From Gammaproteobacteria bacterium (GTDB taxonomy: Bacteria; Pseudomonadota; Gammaproteobacteria; Steroidobacterales; Steroidobacteraceae), in assembly GCA_010029775.1 (NCBI GenBank), contig RGWK01000003.1:1-36551 (forward strand): 36,551 nt of DNA. Reading direction: 5' to 3'. The translations under genes were made by a program, and so were the position numbers. Within the stretch, counting starts at the first letter, position 1; every line of letters begins with the position of its first letter. Of this stretch, positions 1 to 9,866 are shown piece by piece. A model generated the notes under the pieces. That model ran no database searches. It was given only the letters and a program-made list of their open reading frames with translations, and had not been told where the DNA came from.

Positions 1-1863
1 GGCGGCCGTGATGGCGTAGATCTCGCGGGTGGGCTGCTGCGTGTGCAGCGTGACGATCGGCTGCAACTCGATCTGAAGCTGCAACAGGCGGACGATCTGC
101 GAGAGAGCGAACGCAACGTGCAGCAAGTGGCGACAGCACCGGGTGTCGCAGCAGCAGGGTCGAGTCGAACGCTGCTGCCGACCGTCGAGCAATGGAGCGC
201 CAATGCGGTGTGGGCGAAACCGCTGCGCGAAGGACTGACGGTCACGGTGAATGCCACGCTGGATGCAGCGGAGCGCGATTCATTGCTCGGGCTGTCTCCT
301 GAACCCGTCGCGCAAGTCATTCGCCGCACCGCCGAGACACAGGATCTGCATCTCGGTGGTCTCGTCAACGGCGCTGTGCAAGGCTGGCGCTGGTCGGCAA
401 TCGCCAATGCGGATCGACGCGACGTGACCACGCTCACCCGTATCGAAGGGGGCAGCACCTCGCGGCAACGAAATGACGAACTGTCGGGCGAACTGCTCAT
501 GACCGGGACGGCGTTCACGCTGCCGGCGGGCGAGGCACTGCTCAACGCCCGCCTCGGTCTCGATACGCAGAGCCTCACCGCGCGCTCAACCCGGGCTGGG
601 GTCGATCGCGTCACCGAGCTCACCCGTGATCGGCAGGATCTTCGCGCGAGCCTCGATGTGCCGCTGACGCGTCGTGCCGATTCGCCGCGGCTTGGCAACC
701 TCTCGCTTAACGTCAATGCGGCGCGCGAGTGGCTCTCGGACTTCGCAGCGCAGGACACGCTCGGCGCGGGACTCAGTTGGGCGCCGTTGGATCGCCTGCG
801 GTTTCTGGCCTCGCATTCGATCGAGGACGGTGCACCGGAGACGCGGCAGCTGGCCGCGCCCGTGATCACCACGCCCGGCGTCCGCGTGTTTGATTACCTG
901 CGCGGCGAGACCGTGCAGGTCGCCGTGATCGACGGCGGCAACCCGCTGCTGCGCGCGGATCGCCGCGAAGTGAGCAAGTTCGCCGTGACGCTGCGCCCGT
1001 TCGACGAGCGCGACGTCACCGTCACCTCCACGTACCTCCGCTCAACCTTAAAAGATGCCCTGAGCAATCTGCCTCAGGCCACGGCGGAGGTCGCAGCCGC
1101 CTTTCCGGAGCGTTTCGTACGCGATGCGACGGGTCGTTTACTGGCCGTCGATTCGCGCCCGGTCAACCTGCCCGAGCGGCACCGCGAAGACCTGCGCACC
1201 ACCGTGAGTTTCAGCCTGCCCTGGGGCCCGCAGCCGGAGGCTCCGTTCGGCAATCGGGGGCAACGCCCTGCAGGCACGCCAACCGGACCTGTCGATGAGG
1301 CGGCGCGCCGTGCACGGATGGACGCCATGGGCGCACGCATGATGGGGTTCGCGCGACGCGGCAATCTGCAGCTGTCGCTCGCCCACACACTGCGCCTCAG
1401 CGACACGGCAAGGCTGTCCACCGGCCAACGGCCACTCGACTTGTTGGCGGGTGACGTACTGAACGAGTCGAGCGCACTGCCGAGACAGGAATGGGAACTA
1501 CAGTTCGGTGGCGCGCGCAACGGTTTCGGCGGCCGGTTGATCGTGCAATGGCGGGACGCGGCTCGCGCTCGCAGTGCCCGCAGCGACCTCGAGTTCGCCG
1601 AGTTCACCACCGTCAACCTAAGGCTGTTTGCGGATCTCGGTCTGCAACCCTTGGCCCGTGAACAGGCATGGATGCGCGGCGTCCGGGTGTCGCTGTTGGT
1701 GAACAACGTGTTCGACGACAAGCAACAAGTTCGTAGTGCCGATGGCAGCACGCCCATTAATTTCCAACCGGACCTGCTCGACCCACTCGGCCGCAACCTC
1801 AGGTTGACCGTGCGCAAGTTCTTTTTCCCCGCGGGTCGCGCACCGGAGCGCGGACTGCGATAA
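1..1863 (+). CDS. TonB-dependent receptor-like outer membrane protein, 5' end cut by window edge
   Basis: Frame stays open to base 1 (GGRDGVDLAGGLLRVQRDDRL...); beta-barrel-like C-terminal half with 'VSLLVNNVFDDKQQVR...LDPLGRNLRLTVRKFF' typical of TBDR C-termini. Confidence 0.75.
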   Translation, partial: GGRDGVDLAGGLLRVQRDDRLQLDLKLQQADDLRESERNVQQVATAPGVAAAGSSRTLLPTVEQWSANAVWAKPLREGLTVTVNATLDAAERDSLLGLSPEPVAQVIRRTAETQDLHLGGLVNGAVQGWRWSAIANADRRDVTTLTRIEGGSTSRQRNDELSGELLMTGTAFTLPAGEALLNARLGLDTQSLTARSTRAGVDRVTELTRDRQDLRASLDVPLTRRADSPRLGNLSLNVNAAREWLSDFAAQDTLGAGLSWAPLDRLRFLASHSIEDGAPETRQLAAPVITTPGVRVFDYLRGETVQVAVIDGGNPLLRADRREVSKFAVTLRPFDERDVTVTSTYLRSTLKDALSNLPQATAEVAAAFPERFVRDATGRLLAVDSRPVNLPERHREDLRTTVSFSLPWGPQPEAPFGNRGQRPAGTPTGPVDEAARRARMDAMGARMMGFARRGNLQLSLAHTLRLSDTARLSTGQRPLDLLAGDVLNESSALPRQEWELQFGGARNGFGGRLIVQWRDAARARSARSDLEFAEFTTVNLRLFADLGLQPLAREQAWMRGVRVSLLVNNVFDDKQQVRSADGSTPINFQPDLLDPLGRNLRLTVRKFFFPAGRAPERGLR

Positions 1864-1902
1864 TGCCGGGCGTTCATCCGCCCCATTGATCGCAGGCCTC
1901 TC

Positions 1903-3093
1903 ATGCTCGAAACGCTCAGTCCCGTTCCCCCAGACCCGATCCTCGGCGTCAGCGCCGCCTTTCAAAAGGACACCTCGCCGCTGAAGATCGACCTTGGCGT
2001 GGGCGTGTACAAGGACGAAGCGGGTAAAACGCCCATCCCTCGCGCGGTGAAGCGCGCCGAGCAGGAGTTGCTCGCCGCCCAGACCACCAAGGCCTACCTG
2101 AGCCCGGTGGGTCACCCGGGGTTCAATGCCCAAGTCGCCGAGCTCACTCTGGGCTCTGACCTTGCGGGTCGCCGCGGCGAACTCGCGCTGGCCCAAGCAC
2201 CGGGTGGTAGCGGCGCGCTGCGTCTCGGCGCAAGCCTGCTGCAACTCGCCCGTCCGGGATCCACCGTCCACGTTAGCGATCCCACCTGGGCCAATCACAT
2301 TCCCTTGCTGGGCGGTGCGGGATTGAAGCTCGCGACTTACCCGTACTATTCGGCCGAGCGCAATGCGCTCGACTTCGAGGGGATGATCCAGAAGCTCGGC
2401 GCGCTGCCCGAGGGTGATGTCGTGCTGCTGCATGCCTGCTGTCACAACCCGACGGGGCAAGATCTCGACCCGACGCAGTGGGCCGCCGTGGCCGAAGTGC
2501 TCGCGCGACGCCGTTTAATCCCCTTTCTCGATATGGCGTATCACGGACTCGGCGAGGACCTCGATCGCGATGCGGCCTCGGTGAGGCTCATCGCCAAAGC
2601 GGTACCGGAACTGCTGATCGCCGTATCCTGCTCGAAGAACTTCGGTATCTACCGCGAACGTACGGGCCTGTTGGCGGTGCTGTGTAATGGCTCAACGCAA
2701 GCCGGCATCGTCACGGGCCACCTCGGGCGTGCCGCACGCACACTGTGGTCCATGCCCCCCGACCTCGGTGCCGCCATCGTCGATCGTGTGCTGTCCCAGC
2801 CGGAATTGCGCCAGGACTGGATGGTCGAACTCACCCACATGGCGCAACGGATCAACGGGCTGCGGAGCCTGCTTGCCGACAAGCTGAGCGCAGCCACGGA
2901 CACGGACTTCGGCTGGATCAAGCAACAGCGCGGGATGTTCTCGCGTCTGCCTTTGTCGCCGGAGCAAGTCGCGCGCGTGCGCGATCAGCACCACATCTAC
3001 ATGACACCGGATGCACGCATCAACGTGGCCGGAGTCAGCCCGAACAGCATCGAATACCTCGCCACCTCACTTGCCACGGAGTTGCGTCGATGA
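1903..3093 (+). CDS. Aspartate/aromatic amino acid aminotransferase (AspC/TyrB family, PLP fold type I)
   Basis: 396 aa; 'KIDLGVGVYKDEAGKTPIPRAVKRAE', 'HACCHNPTGQDL', 'SCSKNFGIYRERTG' are class I AspC/TyrB motifs. Confidence 0.93.
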   Translation: MLETLSPVPPDPILGVSAAFQKDTSPLKIDLGVGVYKDEAGKTPIPRAVKRAEQELLAAQTTKAYLSPVGHPGFNAQVAELTLGSDLAGRRGELALAQAPGGSGALRLGASLLQLARPGSTVHVSDPTWANHIPLLGGAGLKLATYPYYSAERNALDFEGMIQKLGALPEGDVVLLHACCHNPTGQDLDPTQWAAVAEVLARRRLIPFLDMAYHGLGEDLDRDAASVRLIAKAVPELLIAVSCSKNFGIYRERTGLLAVLCNGSTQAGIVTGHLGRAARTLWSMPPDLGAAIVDRVLSQPELRQDWMVELTHMAQRINGLRSLLADKLSAATDTDFGWIKQQRGMFSRLPLSPEQVARVRDQHHIYMTPDARINVAGVSPNSIEYLATSLATELRR

Positions 3094-4402
3094 ACGCCTC
3101 ACCCTCGATGATCGCCGAGAGCGGCGAAGACGCGCTGCGCTCCTGGTGGATGCCCTTCACCCACAACCGCTACTTCAAAGCCCATCCGCGGCTCATCGAA
3201 TCAGCCTCGGGCGCCTACTATTCGCTGGTCGATGGCCGCAGGGTATTCGACGGGCTGTCCGGATTGTGGTGCTGCCCGCTCGGACATTCACCAGCGGGCG
3301 TCGTGAAGGCCGTGCAACAGCAGGTCGCCACACTCGACTTCGCGCCGAGCTTCCAGATGGGTCACCCCGCCGCGTTTTCTTTGGCCAGCCGACTGGTCAA
3401 ATTGGCCGGCCGGCCGCGTGATCGCGTGTTCTTCGTCAATTCCGGCTCAGAGGCCGTCGATACCGCCCTCAAGGTTGCCGTCGCCTACCATCGCGCGCGT
3501 GGCGATGCCTCACGCACGCGCATTATCGGCCGCGAGCGCGCCTATCATGGCGTCGGCATGGGCGGCATTTCGGTGGGCGGCATTCCGGCCAACCGCAAGA
3601 TGTTCGCGCCGCTGATGATCCCAGGCGTCGACCATCTGCCGCACACCTTCGACACCAGCAAGATGGGCTACTCGCGCGGCCAACCCGAGTGGGGCCTGCA
3701 TCTGGCGGACGAACTCGAACGGATCGTGGCACTGCACGATGCCAGCAATATCGCCGCAGTCATCGTCGAGCCGATGCAGGGCTCGACCGGCGTGATCGTC
3801 CCGCCCAAAGGCTATCTCGCCCGCCTGCGCGAGATCTGCAGCAAACACGGCATCCTGCTGATCTTTGACGAGGTCATCACGGGCTTCGGTCGTCTTGGCA
3901 CGCCGTTCGCCGCTGATTTCTTTGGCGTCAAGCCGGACATGATCACTTTCGCCAAGGCCGTCAACAATGCGGACCGGAGCACCTCATCGAGTTCTTTCAC
4001 GGCTACACCTACTCCGGACACCCGCTGGGCATCGCCGCAGCGCACGCCACGCTGGATGAGCTCGCTCCCACGGGCGGCGCAGCGGGCAGCGGACTCATCG
4101 GACGGGCTGCCGCGCTGGCCCCGGTGCTCGAAGATGCTGTCCACAGCCTGCGCGGTGAACCGCTGGTCACCGACATTCGCAATCTCGGCCTTGCCGCCGC
4201 TGTCGATGTGGCCGCAGTCCCCGGCAAACCGGCGCTGCGAGCCTTCCAGGTGTTCGAGCAGGCGCTCAATCGCGGCCTGATGTTGCGCTTTACGGGCGAG
4301 ACGCTGGCCCTGGCGCCGCCGTTCATTTCGAGCGAGCGTGAGATTCGCGATGCCGTGGAAGCCTTGCGTGAATCCTTGCGGGGCGCTGCCGCGCTGAGCT
4401 GA
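3090..4402 (+). pseudogene. Class III omega-amino acid:pyruvate aminotransferase (beta-alanine:pyruvate type), frame-disrupted by an apparent internal deletion near 3964-3973
   Basis: ATG at 3090 overlaps upstream TGA (ATGA). N-terminal part 'WWMPFTHNRYFKAHPRLIESASGAYYSLVDGRRVFDGLSGLWCCPLGH...LIFDEVITGFGRLGTPFAADFFGVKPDMITFAKAVNN'. The continuation 'GPEHLIEFFHGYTYSGHPLGIAAAHATLDEL...' is in another frame and runs to the stop at 4402. Confidence 0.85.
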
Positions 4403-4419
4403 TCTGATCTAACCAGCCG

Positions 4420-4436
4420 TGCCGCGCTGCGGCACG
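4420..4436. terminator. Possible hairpin between convergent genes
   Basis: GTGCCGC-GCT-GCGGCAC 7-bp perfect stem; no T-tract, so weak. Confidence 0.3.
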
Positions 4437-4498
4437 ACGGCCGCCGCCAGTAACAAAAGCACTGCCGCAAGCGGATCAGAAATCATCGGCGCAGCAAC

Positions 4499-5134
4499 TT
4501 AAAGCGGGCAGGACACTCCCGTGCCGCCGAGCCCGCAGTAGCCCGCCGGATTCTTGGCGAGATATTGCTGGTGGTAGTCTTCGGCATAGTAGAACTCCGG
4601 CGCAGCGCGCACATCGGTGGTGATGCCCCCGAACCCGCTGGCCTGTAACTGCGCGTGGTAGCGCACGCGACTGCGTTCGGCCTCCTCGAGTTGCTCCGCT
4701 GAGCTGCAGTAGATCACCGAACGGTATTGCGTGCCGAGATCGTTGCCCTGACGCATACCCTGAGTGGGGTCATGTCGCTCCCAGAAGGCCCGCAGCAGTG
4801 TTGCGTAGCTGACCACCGCAGGATCAAAAAAGACTCGCACCACCTCCGCGTGGCCCGTTTGACCCGAGCACACCTCTTCATACGTGGGATTCGGCGTATA
4901 GCCGCCCGCATAACCGACCGCTGTCGACACCACGCCGGGCATCTGCCAGAACAAGCGCTCCGCCCCCCAGAAGCAGCCCATGCCGAATACGGCCTCGACG
5001 ATTCCGGGCGCAAACGGCGGACGCAGCGGCGCGCCGTTGACGAAATGTGCCGCGGGGATGGGCATGGGTTTGGTGCGTCCGGGCAAGGCGTCCGCCGCAC
5101 TGACGAGTTCGCTTTTTCGTTTAAATAGGGCCAT
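4499..5134 (-). CDS. msrA: Peptide-methionine (S)-S-oxide reductase MsrA
   Basis: '[51 protein letters not shown]' MsrA signature with GCFWG active site; start [11 protein letters not shown] at 5134 preferred over the 5221 ORF start. Confidence 0.96.
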   Translation of the reverse strand: MALFKRKSELVSAADALPGRTKPMPIPAAHFVNGAPLRPPFAPGIVEAVFGMGCFWGAERLFWQMPGVVSTAVGYAGGYTPNPTYEEVCSGQTGHAEVVRVFFDPAVVSYATLLRAFWERHDPTQGMRQGNDLGTQYRSVIYCSSAEQLEEAERSRVRYHAQLQASGFGGITTDVRAAPEFYYAEDYHQQYLAKNPAGYCGLGGTGVSCPL

Positions 5135-5200
5135 GTGGCAAGTCTGTCGTCCACGCTCGGCAAGTTCAAGTTGCGGTGGGGTTTGGGTTACCCTACGTGC

Positions 5201-5464
5201 ATGAGTGTGTGTCATGCCCATAACCTTCGCGTCGCGCCCGACGACTCGGAGCGCGCCTTCGGCGTACGGGTCTCGTTACGCCCGGAAGATCCGTTTCGAA
5301 CGCTGCTCGGCGCCGATTGGAGCCGCACCCATTGGTTTGCGAGCACTGAGGAGCGCGATGCGGCGCTGCTCGAGATGAGCCGCAAGCATGAGTTTTCGAG
5401 GCCCGGCGATCGCCCGGCACTCGTCTACGAAAGAGTTCAGAACGTCCGGCCGAGAAAAAGATAG
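5201..5464 (+). CDS. Small conserved-looking hypothetical protein
   Basis: ORF from ATG 5201 ([79 protein letters not shown]...); composition looks like a real protein; 3' end overlaps the convergent patatin gene by 28 bp. Confidence 0.6.
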   Translation: MSVCHAHNLRVAPDDSERAFGVRVSLRPEDPFRTLLGADWSRTHWFASTEERDAALLEMSRKHEFSRPGDRPALVYERVQNVRPRKR

Positions 5465-7725
5465 AACGCCGTCCGATCCTCGCCGAAGCCGGTGCCGAGA
5501 TACACGGGACCGAACAGGGTGTCGAAACCGAAAAACACGCTGCCCTGCTTTCGTGCCGAGCCCAAGCTGATGGCGCTGCGACGATCCCAGACGTTGCCGG
5601 CCTCAAGCGACAACCCGGCGTAGGCCGGCACATTGAGAAAGCCTTCGCCGCCTCGACCGATCTGTCGGTAATACATCAGCCGCGCAATCGCAAAATGGCG
5701 ACCCGAGATCGAATCGGGTGCGAGTCCAGAGAGATTCAGGAAGCCGCCAAGCGGGAACAACGCACGAACACTGCCGGATTGTGAATCGGCACTGGTGCCG
5801 AATGACACCCACGCCACGCCCGTGTCACGCCCGCGAGAGCGGGCGATCAACCCATCGACACTCAGCAGATCCGCCGTGCCGTCCGAGCCAAGGTCGGTGC
5901 GCTCACCGCGCCACTCGGCGAGCAGGTACTGGCCGCGCCGCGGAAAATTGCGGTTGTCGAGCGCGTCGTACGAAAATCGACCGAACCATTCGCGAACATC
6001 AAAATCGGTCTCTGTGCCGGGCACCGGATTGCCGAGTCGCAGTCGCGTGTGGCCGGTGACGCGCCGCACACCCACCCTCGCCTCCGCCACGTTGCCGATT
6101 TCGCGGCCGATGTCGATGCCGTACTCCGTCGTACGCAAGCGGTATTCGGCGATCCGCCGATCATCGGCGAGTACCGGTACGTTGCGCGCATCGAATCGTG
6201 CCTCCGGCATGACGAACCAGCGCGCCGTATCGCCGAACGGCACATACCATTGCGTGGCGACTTTCGGCTCGGAGCCGATCTGGAAATCCCACACCCACTC
6301 CGCGGCAAGCGAGCCGATGTCCGCGAGCACGAACCGGGCCGCCGCGTTGTAACTGGAGTTGCCGCTGAAATCGTCCTGGAGGCTGAGTCCGAAGCGCACA
6401 TAGTTCGGTCCCCACGAATTTCGCTTGGCCGAAACCTCGATCGTCGAATCGGCGAGCGGCAACACCCGATAGTCGACGCGTTCGAAATTGCCGCGGCCGT
6501 ACAGGGTGGTCAACGCATCATCGAACGCCGCGGCCTGCTCGCCGGTCGATGAGACGTTGAGGGTGCCCGGGTCCAACTCGAACGCGGCCTTGATCAAGCG
6601 GGAATATCGCTGCGAGTCGGCCGCGACGCGCACATCTTTGACCTCGGAGGGCGCCGAATGACGAGCCTTGCGGCCCGCCACATACGCGACATAGTCGTCC
6701 GAGGCGACGGCAAGCGGCCGCAGGCGCTCGAGAGCCGCACTCGCTGTGGCCTCACCCTCGACTGCCGCACGCGCAAACACTTCGAAGTCGAAACTCGACG
6801 CTTCTCCAAGGTCCGGCGCCAGCAGAATGTCGCGTGGCGAGAGCGTTCGGCGCTGTGCGTCACTACCGCGTCGGATGAGGATCGACAGCATCTGGTTGGA
6901 GATGGTCGCCACCGAATCGAGCGAATCGCGCTTGCGTAGCGGGAAGCCCACATCCACTACGATCAGAATGTCGACGCCCATCGCCCGCGCGACATCCACG
7001 GGCAAGTTGTTGGCAAGCCCGCCATCGACGAGTAACTTGCCCTCGACCTCTACGGGCTCGAACACGCCGGGCGCCGCCAGACTCGCCCGCAGCGCCGTGA
7101 CGAGATCGCCCTGATTGAGTTCTACCGCTTCGCCGCTCTCGAGGTCGGTGGCCACGGCACGAAACGGTGTGGGCAACGCGTCGAAATCAGTCACGGTCGC
7201 CACCGGCAAGGTCGCCTTGCGCAGAACCTGATTGATGCGCTGGCCAGAAATCAGGCTCTTCGGCAGGCGGAAACTGCCCGCGTTGAGTCCGACCGGAAAC
7301 TTCACGAGAAAGTTCTGATCCTCGGCCTTGCGGCGAAAGCTCAAGCGATCCCGAGGTGCCGGTTCGCGGAAGGCCTCGCGCCACTCGCGTGATTCGATGA
7401 GCGTGGCGATCTCGCTCGCCGACAAGCCGCTGGCATACAAGCCGCCGACGACCGCGCCCATGCTGGTGCCCGCGATCGCATCGATCGGGATGCGCTCGGC
7501 CTCCAGCACTTTCAAGACGCCGACATGCGCGCCGCCGCGAGCACCGCCGCCCGAGAGCACGAGCCCGACCCGTGGCCGCGCAGCGTCCATCGCACCGACC
7601 ACATCGGCAGCGAGCAGGCCGAGGATGACGCTGAGGCAGAGGGCGATTCGCACGATTGCAAGGATAGCAGCGAGCGGGGCGTTTGCTGCCACGCAGATCA
7701 GCTTGCGGCGAAGCGTGCCGGGCAT
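5437..7725 (-). CDS. Patatin-like phospholipase with C-terminal Omp85/BamA-type barrel (type Vd autotransporter-like)
   Basis: 'PRVGLVLSGGGARGGAHVGVLKVLEAERIPIDAIAGTSMGAVVGGLYASG' gives the oxyanion hole and GxSxG; 'DGGLANNLP' gives the catalytic Asp; C-terminal barrel ends '...[19 protein letters not shown]'. Start uncertain: ATG 7725 or GTG 7653, the latter placed directly before a signal-peptide-like segment. Confidence 0.9.
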   Translation of the reverse strand: MPGTLRRKLICVAANAPLAAILAIVRIALCLSVILGLLAADVVGAMDAARPRVGLVLSGGGARGGAHVGVLKVLEAERIPIDAIAGTSMGAVVGGLYASGLSASEIATLIESREWREAFREPAPRDRLSFRRKAEDQNFLVKFPVGLNAGSFRLPKSLISGQRINQVLRKATLPVATVTDFDALPTPFRAVATDLESGEAVELNQGDLVTALRASLAAPGVFEPVEVEGKLLVDGGLANNLPVDVARAMGVDILIVVDVGFPLRKRDSLDSVATISNQMLSILIRRGSDAQRRTLSPRDILLAPDLGEASSFDFEVFARAAVEGEATASAALERLRPLAVASDDYVAYVAGRKARHSAPSEVKDVRVAADSQRYSRLIKAAFELDPGTLNVSSTGEQAAAFDDALTTLYGRGNFERVDYRVLPLADSTIEVSAKRNSWGPNYVRFGLSLQDDFSGNSSYNAAARFVLADIGSLAAEWVWDFQIGSEPKVATQWYVPFGDTARWFVMPEARFDARNVPVLADDRRIAEYRLRTTEYGIDIGREIGNVAEARVGVRRVTGHTRLRLGNPVPGTETDFDVREWFGRFSYDALDNRNFPRRGQYLLAEWRGERTDLGSDGTADLLSVDGLIARSRGRDTGVAWVSFGTSADSQSGSVRALFPLGGFLNLSGLAPDSISGRHFAIARLMYYRQIGRGGEGFLNVPAYAGLSLEAGNVWDRRSAISLGSARKQGSVFFGFDTLFGPVYLGTGFGEDRTAFYLFLGRTF

Positions 7726-7750
7726 GGCTGGCCTGAACGATAATCCGCCC

Positions 7751-9865
7751 ATGCATCATGGACGGACCCTCCCCGCGTCAAGCCGGCCGAACCGGCCCAC
7801 CTGGCTGACTTGGCCGATCGGGCCGCTATGCATCTTGATCGCGGGCCTCGCGCTGGGTGCCGCGCCCGCTGAGCCCGCAACACAGGTGTTGCAGGAGGTC
7901 GTGGTCACCGCCCAGCGCCGCGCCGCGCCACTCCAAAGCGTTGCCGCCAGCATCACGCGGCTCGAGCCCGGCGCCATGGGGCGCCTTGACCTTGGCCACC
8001 ATGCCGAAGCACTCAACCGCATCCCGGGAGTGTGGGTACAACGCGGCAGCGGGCAAGAAAGCCTGCTCGCGATCCGCTCGCCCGTACTCACCGGAGCGGG
8101 CGCCTGCGGTGCCTTCGCGATGCTCGAGGATGGCTTTCCGCTACGCCCGACCGGATTCTGCAACGTCAATGAACTCTTCGAGAGCAACACCTCACAAGCC
8201 GCGGCGATTGAAGTGGTGCGCGGCCCAGGCTCGAGCGTCTACGGCGCCAACGCCGTGCATGGCACGCTGCACGTCATCAGTCCCTCGGCGGCAGCCTTGC
8301 AGGGCGCGCGAGCAAGCCTCGTCGGCGGCGTCGACGGGTTCGTCAATGTTGCCGGCGAACTGGGTGACGGCCGCAGCGGCCTTTACGGCACATGGCGCCA
8401 TGACGACGGGTTCCGCGTCGACTCGGCGGTCAGCGAGCTCAAACTCAACGCCGTGCACGAAACACCCTGGGCCGCGGGCGAACTGCGCTGGCGTGCGGCC
8501 GCGACCCGGCTCGATCAGGATACGGCGGGTTTCGTGCGCGGCGAAAACGCGTACCGTGACCCGGTATTGCGCCGCTCCAACCCGAACCCCGAGGCCTTCC
8601 GCAACGCAGACAGCGCGCGCCTCAGCGCGCGCTGGACACGCAGCCCCTGCGTCGGCTGCCTCGACGAACAGGGTGGCGTGCTACGGCATTCCTCGATGCG
8701 TTTTCTGCAGCATTTCCTGCTCGGCAAACCGCTCGAGCAGAACTCGCAGACGAGCCTCGCACTGAGCTGGGCCCGCGAACGTCCGATGAATTTTTTGGCG
8801 GATCTTCAATGGCGCCTCGGCGCGGATGCCGAATGGGCAGATACCTCATTGCAGCAATCGCAGGCTCTGCCCACCACGGAGGGCTCTGCCGCCGCGCGGG
8901 CGATTCGCCCTGCGGGTCGCCACTACGACTACGACACCAGCGTGCTCGGAGTTGGGGTGCATGGGCGGCTGCAACTCGAGCACGGTCGGTGGCAGTGGCG
9001 CGCAGGCGCACGCCTGGACCGCATCCGCTATCGCTACGACAATCGCATGCGCGATGGCAATACGGCCGAGGACGGCACACCCTGCCCGGGTGGCTGTCTT
9101 TACAGTCGGCCTGCCGATCGCAGCGACCGCTTCGACAATCTGGCGCCGCAGATTGAAGTGCTCTGGCGGAGCACAGCCGATTCGAGCCTCTATCTGCTCG
9201 TCAATGAGGGCTTTCGGCCACCCGAAATCACCGAGCTCTACCGCCTGCAACGCAACCAGAGCGTGGCGGAACTCGAACGCGAGCAAATGCAGGCGGTGGA
9301 GTTGGGTTGGCGTCACGCGCGACACGGCTCGCTCGCACTGTTTACGCAGCGCAAGCGCAACGTCATTTTGCGCGATGCCAACGGCTTCAACGTGATCGGT
9401 GGTCGTACTCGCCACGAGGGCTTTGAATACGCATGGCAGGTACCGATCGGCCCGCTGACGCTCGCCGCGAGTGGCACCTACGCAAGGCACCGCTACGACT
9501 TCTCGCGTCAGATCGAAGGCGGCGAAACGATCATTTCGGGGCGCGACATCGACACGGCGCCGAGGCACCTGCACCAGCTCGAGGCCGAGTGGCGGCCTGA
9601 TCCCCGCACCACGCTGACGATCGAGTGGCGTCACACCGGCCGCTACGCCGCCGATGCGGCCAACACGCGCATCCAACCTGGCCACGAGGTGCTGCGGCTG
9701 CGCGGAGCCTGGCAGGCCTCACCACGTTGGCGACTCACCGCCGAGATCGACAACCTCGCGAACACCCGCTACGCCGATCGGGCGGATTTCGCCCAGGGAG
9801 AGTGGCGCTATTTCCCAGCCCGCGGCCGCAGCGGCTTCGTTGGCGTCGACTGGCGCAGCCGCTGA
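7751..9865 (+). CDS. TonB-dependent receptor
   Basis: Plug domain 'QEVVVTAQRRAAPLQSVAASITRLEP...IEVVRGPGSSVYGANAVHGTLHVISP' and C-terminal 'EIDNLANTRYADRADFAQGEWRYFPARGRSGFVGVDWR'; ATG 7751 is the only start consistent with a signal sequence. Confidence 0.92.
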   Translation: MHHGRTLPASSRPNRPTWLTWPIGPLCILIAGLALGAAPAEPATQVLQEVVVTAQRRAAPLQSVAASITRLEPGAMGRLDLGHHAEALNRIPGVWVQRGSGQESLLAIRSPVLTGAGACGAFAMLEDGFPLRPTGFCNVNELFESNTSQAAAIEVVRGPGSSVYGANAVHGTLHVISPSAAALQGARASLVGGVDGFVNVAGELGDGRSGLYGTWRHDDGFRVDSAVSELKLNAVHETPWAAGELRWRAAATRLDQDTAGFVRGENAYRDPVLRRSNPNPEAFRNADSARLSARWTRSPCVGCLDEQGGVLRHSSMRFLQHFLLGKPLEQNSQTSLALSWARERPMNFLADLQWRLGADAEWADTSLQQSQALPTTEGSAAARAIRPAGRHYDYDTSVLGVGVHGRLQLEHGRWQWRAGARLDRIRYRYDNRMRDGNTAEDGTPCPGGCLYSRPADRSDRFDNLAPQIEVLWRSTADSSLYLLVNEGFRPPEITELYRLQRNQSVAELEREQMQAVELGWRHARHGSLALFTQRKRNVILRDANGFNVIGGRTRHEGFEYAWQVPIGPLTLAASGTYARHRYDFSRQIEGGETIISGRDIDTAPRHLHQLEAEWRPDPRTTLTIEWRHTGRYAADAANTRIQPGHEVLRLRGAWQASPRWRLTAEIDNLANTRYADRADFAQGEWRYFPARGRSGFVGVDWRSR

Positions 9866-9866
9866 T

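Noticed and set aside
1074-1904. 276-aa minus-strand ORF inside the first TonB receptor
   Set aside because: Antisense shadow ORF in a high-GC gene: Arg/Ser/Pro-rich, no recognisable motif, and fully overlapped by a well-supported CDS
7328-7750. N-terminal extension of the 845-aa plus-strand ORF
   Set aside because: Antisense to the patatin gene, Ser/Arg/Pro-rich; the TonB receptor with signal peptide starts at 7751
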